Source of the DNA: Thermoplasmata archaeon
GTDB taxonomy: Archaea > Thermoplasmatota > Thermoplasmata > Lutacidiplasmatales > UBA184
Direction: 5' to 3'
DNA length: 42,955 nt
NCBI GenBank assembly: GCA_030037735.1
Contig: JASHQC010000042.1
Coordinates: 1-42,955, forward strand
Shown: positions 42,633-42,955 of the stretch, one piece after another
How the letters are laid out: each line of letters begins with the position of its first letter
How positions within the stretch are numbered: the stretch's first letter is position 1
The notes under the pieces: model-generated
Seen by the model: the letters and a program-made list of their open reading frames with translations, nothing else
Database searches by the model: none
What the model was told of the DNA's origin: nothing
Program-made: the position numbers and the translations under genes

Positions 42633-42955
42633 TCAGGCCCTTCGCCCCGCGAAGGCGGGGTTCTGCAGAAACCGAACGAACGACGCGAGAGACCAGTAGT
42701 CCTCCCAGTCGATCGTCGGGGCCTCTCGCCAGACCTCACTCAGCCGGTGGCGACGGACGAGGCGCAGGAGACGGTTGGCCGTCCGGTCCTCCTCCGTTTC
42801 TTCCGGAATGCCGAGCACCGCGAGGGGTGACGGACTCAGCACGACGGTTCGGAATCCCCGGCGGCGGAGCTGCGGAAGGACGGTGATCGAATCCTCCTCG
42901 AGGAGCGGCGAGATCAGGATCGTGAAGACGCCCGGAGGGAAGAACCGGCGGACCG
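42633..42955 (-). CDS. DUF58 domain protein, C-terminal part (runs off right window edge)
   Basis: Manual translation from the window edge: VRRFFPPGVFTILISPLLEEDSITVLPQLRRRGFRTVVLSPSPLAVLGIPEETEEDRTANRLLRLVRRHRLSEVWREAPTIDWEDYWSLASFVRF; DUF58-like C-terminus and MoxR neighbourhood. Confidence 0.75.
   Translation of the reverse strand, partial: VRRFFPPGVFTILISPLLEEDSITVLPQLRRRGFRTVVLSPSPLAVLGIPEETEEDRTANRLLRLVRRHRLSEVWREAPTIDWEDYWSLASFVRFLQNPAFAGRRA

Noticed and set aside
1-42955. tRNA/rRNA genes, transposases, integrases, phage genes
   Set aside because: Scanned intergenic gaps by eye for T-arm GGTTC-type sequences and ORFs for recombinase motifs; none supported. A tRNAscan/Infernal run would be decisive.

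Overview
The window is a high-GC archaeal chromosome segment. Archaeal markers are ribosomal protein eL40, geranylgeranyl reductase with an adjacent ferredoxin, KEOPS Pcc1, archease, and TATA-box promoters about 26-29 bp upstream of several start codons. Thermoplasmatota-like affiliation is my inference.

The left half (about 1-21.3 kb) is an accessory catabolic/transport island. It holds two tandem Rieske non-heme iron oxygenases, three PYROXD2/phytoene-desaturase-like FAD oxidoreductases, two class III aminotransferases, two aldehyde dehydrogenases, a cupin, a saccharopine-dehydrogenase-like protein, and a complete Opp/Dpp-type ABC transporter. Almost every enzyme family is present in two or three copies. 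This suggests an undescribed uptake and oxidation pathway for an amine, betaine or amino compound. A five-copy iteron-like array with about 21-bp phasing (1903-2000) lies upstream of the Rieske operon.

The right half (about 21.4-43 kb) is mostly housekeeping: a glucosidase-like GH, flavin reductase, thioredoxin reductase, ferredoxin/GGR, DUF1028, Pcc1, fused ETF beta-alpha, CPBP protease, CoA-binding protein, a bactofilin-like protein, IleRS, AMMECR1, eL40, GT2, archease, class V aminotransferase/SerA, and MoxR/DUF58.

Other points of note are genes with apparently non-canonical starts (CTG/ACG) or a broken homopolymer frame, a symmetric bidirectional promoter, and a hairpin next to the MoxR start codon. 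No rRNA, tRNA, CRISPR array or mobile element was recognised. All assignments come from reading motifs by eye; no database search was run.
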